From NCBI GenBank assembly GCA_012518475.1, contig JAAYSB010000025.1:1-7521 (forward strand): a stretch of 7,521 bases of DNA. Reading direction: 5' to 3'. The position numbers and the translations under genes are program-made. Origin of the DNA: Intrasporangiaceae bacterium. Lineage in GTDB: Bacteria > Actinomycetota > Actinomycetes > Actinomycetales > Dermatophilaceae. The notes beneath the pieces are model-generated. The model ran no database searches, was not told the origin of the DNA, and saw nothing but the letters and a program-made list of their open reading frames with translations. Position 1 is the stretch's first letter. Each line of letters opens with the position of its first letter. This document shows positions 6,162 to 7,521 of the stretch, one piece after another.

Positions 6162-6209
6162 TCCCTCCCGATCCTCGATCGATCCCTCCCGATCCTCGAT
6201 CGATCCCTC
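6160..6209. repeat. 21-bp tandem repeat, 2.4 copies
   Basis: Unit 1 at 6160-6180 and unit 2 at 6181-6201 are identical; a third copy keeps only its first 8 bases (6202-6209). Each unit begins GATCCCTCCCGATCC and ends TCGATC. The first unit overlaps the methyltransferase stop codon. On the minus strand, the 3' flank of ettA, each unit gives GGGAGGG separated by 14 nt. Confidence 0.9.
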
Positions 6210-6220
6210 TTCCCGTCGCT

Positions 6221-6250
6221 CGACCTGATCAGCCGCTCGTGGATCAGTCG
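6221..6250. terminator. Possible terminator stem overlapping the ettA stop codon
   Basis: CGACCTGATC (6221-6230) pairs with GATCAGTCG (6242-6250) with one bulged C and an 11-nt loop. It lies between convergent genes, and the ettA stop (6246-6244) is inside the stem. No T-run follows on either strand, so the termination role is uncertain. Confidence 0.35.
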
Positions 6251-7521
6251 CGGGTGAGCTTGCGGTAGGTGACGCGGTGCGGACGCGCCGCCTCCTCACC
6301 GAGACGCTCGACCTTGTTCTTCTCGTAGGCCTCGAAGTTGCCCTCGAACCAGTACCACTTGGCCGGGTTCTCGGCGTCGCCCTCGTACGCGAGGATGTGC
6401 GTCGCGACCCGGTCGAGGAACCACCGGTCGTGGCTGATGACGACGGCGCAGCCGGGGAACTCGAGCAGCGCGTTCTCGAGCGAGCCGAGGGTCTCGACGT
6501 CGAGGTCGTTCGTGGGCTCGTCGAGGAGGAGCAGGTTGCCGCCCTGCTTCAGAGTCAGCGCGAGGTTGAGACGGTTGCGCTCACCACCGGAGAGGACACC
6601 GGCCTTCTTCTGCTGGTCCGGGCCCTTGAAGCCGAACTGCGAGACGTAGGCGCGGCTCGGGATCTCGACCTGGCCGACCTTGATGTGGTCGAGCCCGTCG
6701 GAGACGACCTCCCAGAGGGTCTTCTCCGGGTCGATCCCCTCACGGGACTGGTCGACGTAGGAGATCTGGACGGTCTCGCCGATCTTCACCGTGCCGGAGT
6801 CCGGCTCCTCGAGACCGACGATGGTCTTGAAGAGCGTGGTCTTGCCGACGCCGTTGGGGCCGATGACACCGACAATGCCGTTGCGCGGCAGCGAGAAGCT
6901 GAGGCCGTCGATGAGGACGCGGTCGCCGAAGCCCTTGGTGAGGTTCTCGACCTCGATGACGGTGCTGCCCAGGCGCGGTCCGGGCGGGATCTGGATCTCC
7001 TCGAAGTCGAGCTTGCGGGTGCGCTCGGCCTCGGCAGCCATCTCCTCGTAGCGGGCCAGACGGGCCTTGCTCTTGGTCTGGCGGGCCTTGGCGTTGGAGC
7101 GGACCCACTCGAGCTCGCTCTTGAGGCGCTTGGCGAGCTTGGCGTCCTTCTTGCCCTGGATGTCGAGGCGCTCGGCCTTCTTCTCCAGGTAGGTCGAGTA
7201 GTTGCCTTCGTAGCCGATGAGTCGGCCGCGGTCGACCTCTGCGATCCATTCGGCGACGTTGTCCAGGAAGTACCTGTCGTGCGTGATCGCGATGACCGCG
7301 CCCTTGTAGTCCTTCAGGTGCTGCTCGAGCCAGAGCACGCTCTCGGCGTCGAGGTGGTTAGTGGGCTCATCAAGCAGCAGCAGGTCTGGCTTCTGCAGCA
7401 GCAACTTGGCCAGGGCCACGCGACGCTTCTCACCGCCAGAGAGCGGGCCGATCTCCGCATCGGCCGGCGGGGTGCGCAGTGCATCCATGGCCTGCTCGAG
7501 CTGCGAGTCGAGGTCCCAGCC
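6244..7521 (-). CDS. ettA: EttA, energy-dependent translational throttle ABC-F ATPase (N-terminus missing)
   Basis: A cytoplasmic ABC-F protein that binds the ribosomal E site and gates entry into elongation according to ADP/ATP level. The 425 visible residues (numbered from the window edge) hold the end of ABC domain 1: signature LSGGEKRR (27-34), Walker B DLLLLDEPTNHLD (46-58) and ITHDRYFLD. Next comes the Lys/Arg/Glu-rich linker of about 80 residues typical of EttA (RLKSELEWVRSNAKARQTKS, ending FEEIQIPPGPRLG). ABC domain 2 has Walker A GPNGVGKTT (221-229), signature LSGGERNRL (from 310), Walker B LLLLDEPTNDLD (from 330) and ISHDRWFLDR. The tail ARPHRVTYRKLTRD is highly EttA-specific. About 135 N-terminal residues, with the first Walker A and most of the arm, lie outside. 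The frame stays open to the edge, so Met at 7488 is internal. ABC-F resistance proteins are less likely because of the linker and tail. Confidence 0.96.
   Translation of the reverse strand, partial: GWDLDSQLEQAMDALRTPPADAEIGPLSGGEKRRVALAKLLLQKPDLLLLDEPTNHLDAESVLWLEQHLKDYKGAVIAITHDRYFLDNVAEWIAEVDRGRLIGYEGNYSTYLEKKAERLDIQGKKDAKLAKRLKSELEWVRSNAKARQTKSKARLARYEEMAAEAERTRKLDFEEIQIPPGPRLGSTVIEVENLTKGFGDRVLIDGLSFSLPRNGIVGVIGPNGVGKTTLFKTIVGLEEPDSGTVKIGETVQISYVDQSREGIDPEKTLWEVVSDGLDHIKVGQVEIPSRAYVSQFGFKGPDQQKKAGVLSGGERNRLNLALTLKQGGNLLLLDEPTNDLDVETLGSLENALLEFPGCAVVISHDRWFLDRVATHILAYEGDAENPAKWYWFEGNFEAYEKNKVERLGEEAARPHRVTYRKLTRD

Noticed and set aside
6160..6209. CRISPR-like array
   Set aside because: Units abut directly with no spacers, and no cas gene is present.
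5391..6299. 302-residue minus-strand open frame with an EGSIEDR repeat
   Set aside because: The peptide repeat is only the translated 21-bp DNA repeat, and the rest is antisense to the methyltransferase.

Overview
This is a high-GC chromosomal stretch with GTG starts, G/C-ending codons and tightly packed genes. It looks like an actinobacterium. The gene content (GlgX, EttA, a FadE-type acyl-CoA dehydrogenase with a divergent TetR regulator) would fit a Micrococcales/Intrasporangiaceae-like genome, but that placement is an impression and not a measurement. I see no phage, insertion sequence, CRISPR, tRNA or rRNA. Seven protein genes fill the window, and the two at the edges are cut off.

Layout, left to right. 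(1) Positions 1-938, minus strand: N-terminal 312 residues of the glycogen debranching enzyme GlgX. (2) 939-1061: divergent intergenic region. (3) 1062-1817, plus: a FabG-like SDR reductase whose core resembles the hydroxyacyl-CoA dehydrogenase domain of MFE-2 and which has His where most SDRs have the tetrad Asn. (4) 1888-3444, plus: a YtcJ/amidohydrolase-3 family metallohydrolase. It has a TATATT box exactly placed for a leaderless mRNA and a perfect 15-bp hairpin at its 5' end. (5) 3445-3513: convergent intergenic region holding a 12-bp inverted repeat, probably a shared terminator. (6) 3514-4659, minus: a long-chain/isovaleryl-type acyl-CoA dehydrogenase. (7) 4660-4794: divergent control region with a 22-bp dyad operator. 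(8) 4795-5430, plus: a TetR-family regulator. (9) 5427-6161, plus: a SAM-dependent methyltransferase that overlaps the TetR gene by 4 bp. (10) 6160-6250: a 21-bp tandem repeat and a stem that reaches the next stop codon. (11) 6244-7521, minus: the C-terminal 425 residues of EttA, a ribosome-associated ABC-F ATPase.

The clearest functional unit is the acyl-CoA dehydrogenase with the divergent TetR regulator and the dyad between them. It is probably an acyl-CoA-responsive switch for fatty-acid or branched-chain acyl-CoA breakdown. The methyltransferase is translationally tied to the regulator, although its family usually acts on lipids, glycans or small molecules. The SDR could belong to the same acyl-CoA chemistry, but it is not in the same operon. 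GlgX and EttA are housekeeping genes unrelated to the rest.

I found no convincing new multi-gene system. The features most worth a second look are non-coding: the hairpin with a CCTCCT (anti-Shine-Dalgarno-like) loop near the 5' end of a probably leaderless gene, the TetR operator, and the G-rich tandem repeat in the 3' flank of ettA.
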